Both the position numbers and the translations under genes were made by a program. A DNA stretch of 54,174 bases, taken from Anthropogastromicrobium aceti. GTDB lineage: Bacteria; Bacillota; Clostridia; Lachnospirales; Lachnospiraceae. Shown here one piece after another: positions 44,837-53,435 of this stretch. The stretch is from NCBI RefSeq assembly GCF_025567095.1, contig NZ_JAOQJH010000025.1, one strand, 5' to 3'. Each line of letters begins with the position of its first letter. The first letter of the stretch is position 1. A model generated the notes under the pieces. That model was not told where the DNA came from, did no database searches, and saw only the letters and a program-made list of their open reading frames with translations.

Positions 44837-46678
44837 TTACGATGCCTGGTCAAACTGGCTGTTGTACAGATCAGCGTAAAAGCCCTTCTTTGCCAAAAGT
44901 TCTTCGTGCGTTCCGCTTTCAATTACATCTCCATCCTTTAACACAAGGATAAGATCGGCATTTTTGATTGTGGAAAGACGATGTGCAATAACAAAAGAAG
45001 TACGATTCTTCATCAGCTCGTCCATTGCATTTTGGATTTGAAGCTCTGTTCTTGTATCGACAGAGCTTGTTGCCTCATCGAGAATCAACATAGGCTTGTC
45101 AGCGATCATTGCACGGGCAATTGTTAACTGCTGCTTCTGACCTTGTGACAGATTAACCTGATCATTAAGCACTGTATCATAGCCATTCTGCAGTGTTCTC
45201 ACAAAATGGTCAAGACCAACAGCGCGGCATGCCTCCTTCATGCGCTCATCAGAGACATTTGGCGTACAATATACAAGATTTTCTCTAACAGTACCCTCAA
45301 ACAGCCATGTGTCCTGAAGAACCATACAAAACTGAGAATGAACCATTTCACGTTTTACCTGATTAGTCGGAATGCCATCAATGCAGATTTTTCCGCCCTG
45401 AATCTCATAAAAACGCATAAGCAGATTGACAAGTGTTGTCTTTCCTGCTCCCGTTGGACCGACAATGGCAATTTTTTGTCCAGCCTTTGCCTGTGCAGAA
45501 AAATCATGGATAATCACGCGATCTTCATCATAGCCAAACTTTACATGTTCAAATGATACATCACCCTTTACATTGTCAAGCGTCTTTGTCTTATTGCTCT
45601 CGTCATCCATCTCCTTTGCCTCAAGAAACTCAAAGACACGCTCACCTGCTGCTGCCGCTGACTGTAAAGACTGTGCCGCCTGTGCGATCTGAGATAACGG
45701 CTGTGTAAAATAACGCACATACATCATAAATGCAACGATTACTTCAAAGCCAATAGTTCCCTTCATAGTCAGCACTGCACCTGCCACACAGACTGCCACA
45801 TAGCCTAAGTTTCCGATAAATGTCATAATAGGCGGCATGAGTCCGGCAAGGCACTGTGCACGAAATGCACTTTCTCTTAAATTATTATTCATGCGCTCAA
45901 ATTCTGCTGTTGCCTGCGCTTCTCCATTATATGCCTTTACAACTGTATGACCTGTGTAAATTTCCTCAATGTGACCGTTGATCTCACCAAGGCAGCGCTG
46001 CTGGCGCACGAAATATCTGCTGGAGCGCTTTGCAATAACTGTCATAAGTACAAAGCCAATCAATGTCGCCACAATTGCAGTGATCGTCATAATCACATCT
46101 GTTTTAAACATCATAAAAAGTGAACCGACAAAAAGCGTAACTGCGGAGACAAGATTTCCGATGCTTTGATTCATAGACTGTGATATCGTATCAACATCAT
46201 TTGTGACACGTGAGAGGATATCACCTGTCGTAGAGCGGCTGTAATAGCTCATCGGCAGACGGTTAATTTTTCCTGAAATATCACCTCTAAGCTTTTTTGA
46301 AATATTTTGTGTCACTGTTGCCATAATCCACTGCTGACCAAATGACAGCAAAGCACCGCACACATAAAATGCAATTAATGTAAATCCAATCTTAGAAACA
46401 GCGTCCATATCAACGCCTGTTACAAGACCTTTTCCAATTTCCTTTGTCATCTCTGACAGCTTATCTGGTCCAAGAAGCGTCAAAACCGTGCCTCCTGCCG
46501 CGCAGATAAGTGCAATGATCACAACCGGAAGATAGCTTTTGCAATACGAAATCAGATTTGACCATGTTCCTTTAAAATCAGATGCCTTCTCAGCAGGACC
46601 TCTTCCCATGCCAGGTCCACGCATACCGCCTCTTCTGCCCGGGCGGTTCTGTCCAGGGGTATATTCTTTATTTTCCAT
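44837..46678 (-). CDS. Heterodimeric ABC exporter, subunit 2
   Basis: 613 residues; the ATG at 46678 overlaps the previous stop (TAATG), with GGAGG inside the upstream gene, so an in-frame extension to 46735 is rejected. Gly/Arg-rich N-terminus (GRRGGMRGPGMGRGP), six membrane helices, then an ATPase with Walker A GPTGAGKTT, signature LSQGQKQQLTIARAM, Walker B LILDEATSSVD and H-loop IAHRLST. Catalytic Glu is present. Forms a full exporter with its partner for drugs, lipids or peptides. Confidence 0.92.
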   Translation of the reverse strand: MENKEYTPGQNRPGRRGGMRGPGMGRGPAEKASDFKGTWSNLISYCKSYLPVVIIALICAAGGTVLTLLGPDKLSEMTKEIGKGLVTGVDMDAVSKIGFTLIAFYVCGALLSFGQQWIMATVTQNISKKLRGDISGKINRLPMSYYSRSTTGDILSRVTNDVDTISQSMNQSIGNLVSAVTLFVGSLFMMFKTDVIMTITAIVATLIGFVLMTVIAKRSSRYFVRQQRCLGEINGHIEEIYTGHTVVKAYNGEAQATAEFERMNNNLRESAFRAQCLAGLMPPIMTFIGNLGYVAVCVAGAVLTMKGTIGFEVIVAFMMYVRYFTQPLSQIAQAAQSLQSAAAAGERVFEFLEAKEMDDESNKTKTLDNVKGDVSFEHVKFGYDEDRVIIHDFSAQAKAGQKIAIVGPTGAGKTTLVNLLMRFYEIQGGKICIDGIPTNQVKREMVHSQFCMVLQDTWLFEGTVRENLVYCTPNVSDERMKEACRAVGLDHFVRTLQNGYDTVLNDQVNLSQGQKQQLTIARAMIADKPMLILDEATSSVDTRTELQIQNAMDELMKNRTSFVIAHRLSTIKNADLILVLKDGDVIESGTHEELLAKKGFYADLYNSQFDQAS

Positions 46679-48435
46679 TATGCAAGCTCCTCCTTTGACA
46701 GCTGTGAATATGCGATCTGACGGTATACCTCGCAAGTTTCCATCAGCTCATTGTGCTTGCCCATTCCGGCAATCTTTCCATCATCAAGCACAATAATCTT
46801 GTCCGCATCGCGTATAGTACCAATTCGCTGTGCCACAATGAAACGCGTTGCATCTGCACAAGTTTTTCTTAATGTATCGCGAAGAACACGATCTGTCTTG
46901 TAGTCAAGTGCTGAAAATGAATCATCAAAAATTAAAATCTCCGGGTGACGGCATATCGCACGTGCAATTGACAGACGCTGCTTTTGTCCTCCTGAAAAAT
47001 TAGATCCTCCCTGTGCCACAAAAGCATCTACGCCGCCCTCTGTCTTATCTACAAATTCCTTTGCCTGCGCAGTCTCAATTGCCTGCTTAACAACATCATC
47101 AGTAAAGCCTTTTGTACCATTATCTCCATAGGCAACGTTGCTTTTAATGCTTCCTGTAAATAAAACAGCCTTCTGTGAAACATATCCAATCTTATTTCTA
47201 AGTGCCTTCTGTGTATATTCCTTTACGTTAACGCCATCGACAAGCACCTCTCCCTTTGTCGCATCGTAAAAACGCGGAATCATGTTGATCACAGTACTCT
47301 TTCCACAGCCGGTTGAACCAATAAAGGCAATTGTCTCACCCTTATGAGCAGTAAAGGAAATGTCCTCAATGACATCCTTCTCTGCATCTGGATAACAAAA
47401 AGATACATTGCGAAACTCAACTTCACCCTTTTTGCCGTCAATTCCATTCTCTTTTGTGCCATCCTTAATCGAGAGCGGCATATCAAGCACTTCATTAATA
47501 CGCTTTGCTGATACGCTCGCACGTGGAAGAAGCACGAAAATCATGACAAGCATCATAAATGACATAACGACCTGCATAGCATACTGAGTAAATACGATCA
47601 TATCTGAGAAGATAGTCAGCTTATCAAACATCTGAGCATTGCTGATCAAATAAGCGCCGATCCAATAAATTGCTAACATCAATCCATTCATTACCATCTG
47701 GATTCCCGGCATCATAGTTCCCATAGTGCGGTTTGCAAACAGCTGCGTTTTCGTCAGCTCATCATTTGCATCATTAAATTTCTTCTGCTGATAACCTTCT
47801 GCATTGTAAGCACGAACTACATTTAAGCCTGTCAAATTTTCTCTAGTGACACGGTTTAAATTATCTGTCAGACTCTGCAGCTTTTTAAACTTTGGAAGCG
47901 CAACAGCCACGCAAACACAAACAAAGCTAAGCAGTACAACAACAGCCACACCAGTTGAAGCAGTCCACTGCCAGTTCTTTGTAGAAATCTTGCACAGTGC
48001 CCACACTGCCATTATAGGAGCCTTAAGTAAAACCTCCAGGCCCATAACAATCAGCATCTGTACCTGTGTAATATCATTTGTAGAACGTGTAATTAAACTT
48101 GCAGTAGAGAAATTTCCAATTTCTTCCATTGAAAAGGACTGCACCTTATGAAAAACCTGTCCTCTTAAATTGGCAGAAAAATTAGATGAAATTTTTGATG
48201 CACATATTGATGTACATACTGCCGCAAGCAAACTTCCTAGTGCACATGCAAGCATCTTGCCTCCTGCTATCAAAATATCATTCATCTTACTGCCCTTAGT
48301 CTGGACAAGCTTTGTAATTTCAGACATATAATCTGGCATTGTCAGACTAAGCCACACCTGCACGATAATAAACACAAATGCAACTGCCGCCAGAATAAAA
48401 TCTTTCCATGTAAGCTTCTTTAACAACTTAACCAT
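46678..48435 (-). CDS. Heterodimeric ABC exporter, subunit 1
   Basis: 585 residues. Six membrane helices, then ATPase with Walker A GSTGCGKST, signature FSGGQKQRLSIARAI, and Walker B ILIFDDSFSALD, where Asp replaces the catalytic Glu (DD instead of DE). The H-loop reads VAQRIGT, with Gln for His. So this subunit carries the degenerate ATP site, as in TM287/288- and BmrCD-type exporters. Preceded by a strong promoter; no regulator gene is linked. Confidence 0.92.
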   Translation of the reverse strand: MVKLLKKLTWKDFILAAVAFVFIIVQVWLSLTMPDYMSEITKLVQTKGSKMNDILIAGGKMLACALGSLLAAVCTSICASKISSNFSANLRGQVFHKVQSFSMEEIGNFSTASLITRSTNDITQVQMLIVMGLEVLLKAPIMAVWALCKISTKNWQWTASTGVAVVVLLSFVCVCVAVALPKFKKLQSLTDNLNRVTRENLTGLNVVRAYNAEGYQQKKFNDANDELTKTQLFANRTMGTMMPGIQMVMNGLMLAIYWIGAYLISNAQMFDKLTIFSDMIVFTQYAMQVVMSFMMLVMIFVLLPRASVSAKRINEVLDMPLSIKDGTKENGIDGKKGEVEFRNVSFCYPDAEKDVIEDISFTAHKGETIAFIGSTGCGKSTVINMIPRFYDATKGEVLVDGVNVKEYTQKALRNKIGYVSQKAVLFTGSIKSNVAYGDNGTKGFTDDVVKQAIETAQAKEFVDKTEGGVDAFVAQGGSNFSGGQKQRLSIARAICRHPEILIFDDSFSALDYKTDRVLRDTLRKTCADATRFIVAQRIGTIRDADKIIVLDDGKIAGMGKHNELMETCEVYRQIAYSQLSKEELA

Positions 48436-48468
48436 TATCTGCTGCTCCCTTCTTTTTAGATAGAAACT

Positions 48469-48496
48469 ATTATAGCGTTCAAAATAGAACAGTCAA
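48469..48496 (-). promoter_or_regulatory. ABC exporter promoter with dyad in the spacer
   Basis: Minus strand TTGACT (48496-48491), 16-bp spacer, TATAAT (48474-48469). The spacer contains GTTC-N6-GAAC (48477-48490), a likely repressor site; it is not the GAAC-N4-GTTC LexA box of Firmicutes. Confidence 0.65.
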
Positions 48497-48529
48497 TACA
48501 ATTTATATAAAATTTAGATTGTTTATAAA

Positions 48530-48568
48530 AAAAACGAAAAGAGGCAGACTCTTCATCTGCCCCTTTTT
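48530..48568 (-). terminator. Terminator of the pst-phoU operon
   Basis: Arms GGCAGA (48543-48548) and TCTGCC (48556-48561) with a T run of the minus strand after the stem (AAAAGAG and the A8 run on plus). 22 bp beyond the phoU stop. Confidence 0.75.
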
Positions 48569-48582
48569 TGCTCTAATTTAAT

Positions 48583-49227
48583 TCACACCTGCTCATGCAC
48601 ACCTGTAACAGAAAATACAACCCACTCTGCGATATTTGTCGCATGATCTCCGATTCGCTCAAAATACTTTGCAATCATCAAAAGATCAAGTGCATACTCG
48701 CCGTCCTTTGGATTTTCTGAGATCATTTGAATAAGCGACTCCTTTACCTTTAAGAAAAGATCATCGACCACATCATCGTGCTGAATTGTTGCCTCTGCCA
48801 TTGCTACATCACGCTTTACATAAGCCTCAACACTCTCTGTCACCATACGCATTGCAGCTACTGCCATCTGACAAATATACTGTGCATCCGTTCCGATTCT
48901 TCCATTTAAGAATCCAATAATCTCTGCGATGTCGGATGCCTGATCACCGATACGTTCCATATCTGTAATCATCTTAAGTGCTGCTGAGATCTGTCTTAAA
49001 TCTCTCGCAACTGGCTGCTGCTGTAACAAAAGCTTTAAACAAAGCGACTCGATAGTGCGCTCCATCTGGTCAATCTCACTGTCTATCGGTGCTATCTTTG
49101 CTGCTGTCTGTCCATCTGCATTTGCCAGTGCCTTTGCCGCTAATGCTAACGCCTCCTCACAAAGCGATCCCATCTTTGTCAGATCACGATTCAAAAGCGC
49201 TAGCTGCTCGTCAAACTTGCTTCTCAT
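48583..49227 (-). CDS. phoU: PhoU phosphate-signalling protein
   Basis: 214 residues, two PhoU three-helix repeats; each has the metal-site pattern (MERIGDQASDIAE and FERIGDHATNIAEWV). Links Pst transport activity to the PhoR/PhoP sensor and restrains phosphate uptake. Last gene of the operon, 27 bp after pstB. Confidence 0.95.
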   Translation of the reverse strand: MRSKFDEQLALLNRDLTKMGSLCEEALALAAKALANADGQTAAKIAPIDSEIDQMERTIESLCLKLLLQQQPVARDLRQISAALKMITDMERIGDQASDIAEIIGFLNGRIGTDAQYICQMAVAAMRMVTESVEAYVKRDVAMAEATIQHDDVVDDLFLKVKESLIQMISENPKDGEYALDLLMIAKYFERIGDHATNIAEWVVFSVTGVHEQV

Positions 49228-49254
49228 GTCTTCACCTCACTTTTTTTATTTCCA

Positions 49255-50010
49255 TTAGCCAAAACGTCCTGTAATATAATCCTCAGTTCTCTTATCCTTT
49301 GGCTGCTCGAAGATCTTCTGTGTCTCACCATACTCTATTAGATCACCAAGCAGGAAAAATGCGGTGTAATCAGAAATACGCACGGCCTGCTGCATGTTAT
49401 GCGTAACCATAACAATTGTGTACTGTGATTTTAATTCGCTTGCCAGCTCTTCTATCTTTGATGTAGAAATCGGGTCAAGCGCACTTGTTGGCTCATCCAT
49501 CAAAAGTACATCTGGTTCAACAGCAAGTGCTCGTGCAATACAAAGTCTTTGCTGCTGTCCTCCTGATAAGCTAAGTGCCGATTTTTTCAAGTTATCCTTT
49601 ACTTCATTCCAGATAGCTGCGCCCTTCAAGGAATTTTCCACGATCTCATCAAGCTTTGCACGGCTTGTAATTCCATGGGTGCGCGGTCCGTATGCAATAT
49701 TGTCATAGATGCTCATTGGAAATGGATTTGGCTTTTGGAATACCATTCCGATATTTCTGCGAAGCTCATTGACATTTAACTTTGGATCAAAAATGTCCTC
49801 GCCGCGATAACGAAGATCGCCTGTAATCTTCACACCAGGCACCAGATCATTCATTCTGTTTAACGACTTTAAGAATGTGGATTTACCACAGCCAGAAGGA
49901 CCAATCAGCGCCGTAATACTCTTCTCCTCAATATTGATATTAATATTTTTTAATGCCTGCACCTGTCCATACCACAGACACATATCTTTTACAGTAATTA
50001 CGCTGCTCAC
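49255..50010 (-). CDS. pstB: Phosphate ABC importer ATPase PstB
   Basis: 251 residues. Walker A GPSGCGKST, the PstB-specific FLKSLNRMNDL and FQKPNPFPMSIYDN segments, signature LSGGQQQRLCIARALA, Walker B VLLMDEPTSALDP, H-loop VTHNM. Overlaps pstA by 4 nt. Confidence 0.97.
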   Translation of the reverse strand: MSSVITVKDMCLWYGQVQALKNININIEEKSITALIGPSGCGKSTFLKSLNRMNDLVPGVKITGDLRYRGEDIFDPKLNVNELRRNIGMVFQKPNPFPMSIYDNIAYGPRTHGITSRAKLDEIVENSLKGAAIWNEVKDNLKKSALSLSGGQQQRLCIARALAVEPDVLLMDEPTSALDPISTSKIEELASELKSQYTIVMVTHNMQQAVRISDYTAFFLLGDLIEYGETQKIFEQPKDKRTEDYITGRFG

Positions 50011-50948
50011 TGACTCTTCCTCCTCTGAAAATACTTACCTAACAAAGTTGCAGTTAAATTGATAAACACGGTTAATACCATTAAGATTGCTGCAATTGCA
50101 AATGCAACACCAAACTCACCCTGCTCCTTAGCATACATGTAAAGCGCAACTGTAAGTGTTGCACCTGCACTGTGAAGACCATCTATCATTCCATTTACTG
50201 CATGTGCAAGACCTGCGGTGAAAAGAAGCGCTGCTGACTCACCGATAATTCTTCCGACAGAAAGAATACATCCTGTCACTACACCATCAATACATCCTGG
50301 AAGTACAACGGTACGAATAACTCTCCACTTTCCTGCGCCAAGTCCAAAGGCACCCTCACGGTAGCTTTGCGGAACTGTCTTTAAGCTCTCCTGGGTTGTT
50401 CGCATGATAGTTGGAAGATTCATGATAACAAGAGTAAGCGCACCTGCTAAAAGAGATGTCTGCAAGCTTAAAAACTGACAGAAAAACAGCATTCCGACAA
50501 GACCATATATAATAGAAGGAATACCTGAAAGTGTCTCTGCTGCATACTCGATCATGCCAACTATTTTTTTGTTTGTGGCATACTCAGTCAGATATATTGC
50601 AGCACCAACACCAAGCGGAAGTACAATTACAAGTGTTGCAATTACAATATAAAGTGTATTTAAAATATCAGGCAAAATACCAATGTTGTCATCGAGGTAG
50701 CTTGGAGATGTGGACACCAGCTTCCAGCTTATATTCGGAACACCTCTATATAATACATATCCGATCATAAACAATACAAGTCCACATGTAATTGTTATGG
50801 AAATCCCCATCAAAAACTTCATCAGACCTATATAAAGCTTGCGCTTTACCCCTGGTCCATTCTTTGCAGTGGCACGCACTGTCATTACCGATTTTACATT
50901 TGCTGTCTGCGACGCCCCTATTGCTTCCTGTTTTGTCATCTTACTCAC
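50007..50948 (-). CDS. pstA: Phosphate ABC importer permease PstA
   Basis: 313 residues, cytoplasmic N-terminus of about 35 residues, then six membrane helices. Family segments GVGAAIYLTEYA, ETLSGIPSIIYGLVG and the coupling loop REGAFGLGAGKWRVIRTVVLP. Second gene of the membrane pair after pstC (20 bp). Confidence 0.96.
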   Translation of the reverse strand: MSKMTKQEAIGASQTANVKSVMTVRATAKNGPGVKRKLYIGLMKFLMGISITITCGLVLFMIGYVLYRGVPNISWKLVSTSPSYLDDNIGILPDILNTLYIVIATLVIVLPLGVGAAIYLTEYATNKKIVGMIEYAAETLSGIPSIIYGLVGMLFFCQFLSLQTSLLAGALTLVIMNLPTIMRTTQESLKTVPQSYREGAFGLGAGKWRVIRTVVLPGCIDGVVTGCILSVGRIIGESAALLFTAGLAHAVNGMIDGLHSAGATLTVALYMYAKEQGEFGVAFAIAAILMVLTVFINLTATLLGKYFQRRKSQ

Positions 50949-50968
50949 TCCTTTTATGAATCCGTTTT

Positions 50969-51835
50969 TCAGGCTTTCTCATGCTTTAAGAAAAAATTCA
51001 GTGTTGCATTGATCAGCATGATGAACAAAAACAGCACTAACGCAATTGAAAACAGCGCCTGTCTTTGCAGTCCTGCTGAATATGACATCTCACTGGCAAC
51101 AGCAGTCGTCAAAAAACGAACACTCTGGAACAATGACGGCATATTTGGAACATTTCCAGAAACCATCATAACTGCCATTGCCTCGCCAATTGCACGGCCC
51201 ACACCTAATACAACTGCTGCTGCGATACCACTTCTTGCAGCCGGAACTGACACCTTAAAATATGTCTCAATATCTGTCGCACCAAGTGCAAGTGATGCGT
51301 CCTCATATTCCTTTGGCACTGCCTCAAGCGCATTCAGTGAAACCTTAATGATAGACGGCAAAATCATGATTGCAAGTACGATAATCGCTGCCAGAAGGCT
51401 TGCACCATCTGGCACATTAAACAATTTGCGGATACCAGGCACAAGAATCAGCATACCGACAAGACCATAAACAACAGACGGAATACCTGCTAAAAGGCTG
51501 ACAGCTGTCTCAATAACACCTCTTACCTTTGGTGATGCAATCTTTGCCAGGTAGACAGATGTGAAAAATCCGACTGGAACACCAAGCAAAATTGCACCTC
51601 CTGTTCCGTAAATACTTGTCATGATAAACGGTAAGATTCCAAATGATGGCTCAGAGGCGGTCGATGCCCATTTTGTGCCAAATAAAAACTGAAACAGACC
51701 AATTTTTGCGATTGCCGGCACACCGGAAATTACCAGATAAACTGTAATTAACAATACACATCCGACCGTAATCAGTCCGAGAATCAAAAATATGCCATGT
51801 ACTACTGTCTCTAACAGACTCTCTTTGCTCTTCAT
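50969..51835 (-). CDS. pstC: Phosphate ABC importer permease PstC
   Basis: 288 residues from the ATG at 51835 (GAGG closely upstream; a GTG 12 nt earlier is the alternative). Six helices; FLFGTKWASTASEPSFGILP, ETAVSLLAGIPSVVYGLVG and ALGATDIETYFKVSVPAA are PstC hallmarks. Confidence 0.95.
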   Translation of the reverse strand: MKSKESLLETVVHGIFLILGLITVGCVLLITVYLVISGVPAIAKIGLFQFLFGTKWASTASEPSFGILPFIMTSIYGTGGAILLGVPVGFFTSVYLAKIASPKVRGVIETAVSLLAGIPSVVYGLVGMLILVPGIRKLFNVPDGASLLAAIIVLAIMILPSIIKVSLNALEAVPKEYEDASLALGATDIETYFKVSVPAARSGIAAAVVLGVGRAIGEAMAVMMVSGNVPNMPSLFQSVRFLTTAVASEMSYSAGLQRQALFSIALVLFLFIMLINATLNFFLKHEKA

Positions 51836-51861
51836 AAATCCTCGCACCCTTCCAATTGTGA

Positions 51862-52830
51862 TTATTCTGCTACCGCAACAGCACCTGCTGCCAAGATAAT
51901 ATCTGCTGCATCCTTTGAAGTTACATAATCGAAGAATGCCTGTGCTGCCTCTGATAATTCAGTACCATCCTTTGTAACAAGAACGAATGGACGCTGTACC
52001 TTATAAGAACCATCCTTTACTGTTTCCTCAGTTGCCTCAACACCATCTACTGATACCTTCTTTACAGTATCCTTTACTGCTGCTAAAGATGCATATCCGA
52101 TTGCACCTGGATTGCTGGAAACAGTTGTGATAACATCACCTGTAGATGTAAGCTCCTGACGATACTTGCAGGAATCAGATGTACCTGTAATAGACTCGAA
52201 ACCATCTCTTGTACCACTTCCTGCCTCACGGCCAATCAGAACGATATCAGCATCCTCTCCGCCAACTTCACTCCAATTTGTGATCTCGCCAGTGTAAATC
52301 TTTGCGATATCATCAAGAGAAAGATCCTCTACTGTATTCTCCTTATTAACAATGATTGCAATACCATCAAGTGCCAGTGTAGTTTCTACTAAGCCCTGGC
52401 TCTTCTCCTCATCCTTTAATGCACGGCTGGAAAGACCGATATCGCAGCGTCCCTCAGATACAGCAGTGATTCCAGAACCAGAACCAGTTGGGTTGTAAGT
52501 AAAGGTAGCATCTGGATTTGCCTTTGTAAATGCCTCACCAAGAGCACCGATTACCTTCTCCATAGAAGTAGAACCATCAGTTGCAACGCTTCCAGATACA
52601 GGAGTCTGGGCATCTGCCTTAGACTCAGCTGCTGCAGCAGATGTATCCTTAGCCTCTGCCTTGGCCTCAGTCTTAGCTTCTGTAGAAGCGGTAGTTGCTG
52701 CTGTTGATGCTGTTGACGCGGTGGTTGCTGCTGTTGACGCTGTAGTCTCCTTTTTATCTGTCTTTCCGCATGCGGTCAATGTTGAAATTGCAAGAGCTGC
52801 GGTTACTGCCATTGTGATCATCTTTCTCAT
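51862..52830 (-). CDS. pstS: Phosphate-binding lipoprotein PstS
   Basis: 322 residues from the ATG at 52830 (AGGAAG upstream); an upstream in-frame extension to 52941 overlaps the Pho box and is rejected. Lipobox LTAC (Cys about 21), then a Thr/Ala/Lys/Glu-rich linker to about 75, then the binding domain with phosphate contacts DGSTSM, NPTGSGSGI, SRALKDEE and GREAGSGTRDGF. Captures phosphate for PstCA. The lipobox region and linker are shared with the small lipoprotein at 41.0-41.3 kb. Confidence 0.96.
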   Translation of the reverse strand: MRKMITMAVTAALAISTLTACGKTDKKETTASTAATTASTASTAATTASTEAKTEAKAEAKDTSAAAAESKADAQTPVSGSVATDGSTSMEKVIGALGEAFTKANPDATFTYNPTGSGSGITAVSEGRCDIGLSSRALKDEEKSQGLVETTLALDGIAIIVNKENTVEDLSLDDIAKIYTGEITNWSEVGGEDADIVLIGREAGSGTRDGFESITGTSDSCKYRQELTSTGDVITTVSSNPGAIGYASLAAVKDTVKKVSVDGVEATEETVKDGSYKVQRPFVLVTKDGTELSEAAQAFFDYVTSKDAADIILAAGAVAVAE

Positions 52831-52935
52831 AATAAAAACTTCCTTTCTGTTTCTACCCATTTTGTTGTGTTTGTTTTGTTTTCTCTTAACGCCACTAATC
52901 TTATTGTTTCTTTGTAAAATCAGAAAGCAGTGATA

Positions 52936-52952
52936 TGTCAAATCTATGTAAA
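52936..52952 (-). promoter_or_regulatory. Pho-box-like direct repeat before pstS
   Basis: Minus strand TTTACA (52952-52947), 5 bp, TTGACA (52941-52936): two TT(A/C/T)ACA-like hexamers at the 11-bp period known for PhoP binding in Bacillus. No good -10 follows, as expected for an activated promoter. Suggests induction under phosphate limitation by a PhoP-type regulator encoded elsewhere. Confidence 0.55.
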
Positions 52953-52997
52953 AAAATAAAAAGAGCCACCAGGGACACGTAATGTCCCCGATAGCTC
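52953..52997 (-). terminator. Terminator upstream of the Pho box
   Basis: Minus strand stem GAGC...GGGGACA / TGTCCC...GCTC (outer arms 52963-52966 and 52994-52997, inner 52972-52977 and 52983-52988), followed by TTTTTATTTTTTT. Ends transcription from the AAA-like fragment before pstS. Confidence 0.75.
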
Positions 52998-53007
52998 CTA
53001 ACTATCG

Positions 53008-53280
53008 TCAGGCTTTATCATACTCTCTTAATTGAATATCCAGATGAATAACATCATATTGATTCAAATGCTTTTTAAAATCAGACGCCTCGCTGATTTT
53101 CAACCCCGCAAACAAATCTTGTGAATCACACCCTTTGCTGTAATATGCTGTGAGCATATTTGCGGTTATTGATTTGCCAAATCGACGCGGACGGCTATTA
53201 CAGATATATCCCTGCAAAGTATTCATTACCTTATTTGTATACTCCAGCATTTCAGTCTTATCAACTTGACATACTCCCAC
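53008..53280 (-). pseudogene. Fragment of AAA-ATPase-like/PD-(D/E)XK gene, cut by IS copy 2
   Basis: 90 codons, of which 53008-53265 are native. Resembles the N-terminal region of the AAA-ATPase-like (PF09820-type) proteins common in gut anaerobes: VDKTEML, then SRPRRFGKS as a Walker-A-like segment, AYYSKGC, LFAGLKI and QYDVIHLDIQ. The family usually exceeds 450 residues; here the reading frame stops soon after, so the C-terminal part is deleted. The first five residues (GTG start, MGVCQ) come from the IS right end. The native upstream part, ending in TAC, should lie right of the window. Not expected to be functional. Confidence 0.78.
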
Positions 53281-53435
53281 GGTTAAAACCGTGGGATTCC
53301 TTAGATTCTGGCAGCATCATCCAGCCGTATAGACTGAAATATAGCCACAGTATTCAGGATTTATGCTGATGGGATTTCATACGTCGTGTACTACTTTCTC
53401 AGCAAAAGACCTATGCCGAAGCCTTATGTATGTTC
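53266..53435 (-). ncRNA. Predicted omega RNA/right-end transcript of IS copy 2
   Basis: In TnpB elements the region from the end of tnpB to the right end forms a guide scaffold, and bases just beyond the end act as guide (known for ISDra2 and relatives). Here about 170 nt without ORF follow the tnpB stop, ending in the 9-bp hairpin. Predicted guide starts GTTGATAAGACTGAAA at 53265. Inference from position, not from a recognised RNA fold. Confidence 0.45.
53276..53295. repeat. Subterminal palindrome of IS right end
   Basis: Arms CCCACGGTT (53276-53284) and AACCGTGGG (53287-53295), identical to the left-end hairpin of copy 1 at 1503-1522. A GTG in it now serves as apparent start of the neighbouring gene fragment. 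Confidence 0.85.

Noticed and set aside
48477..48490. LexA (SOS) box in the ABC exporter promoter
   Set aside because: The half-sites are in the order GTTC-N6-GAAC, the reverse of the Firmicutes GAAC-N4-GTTC box, and the spacing differs.
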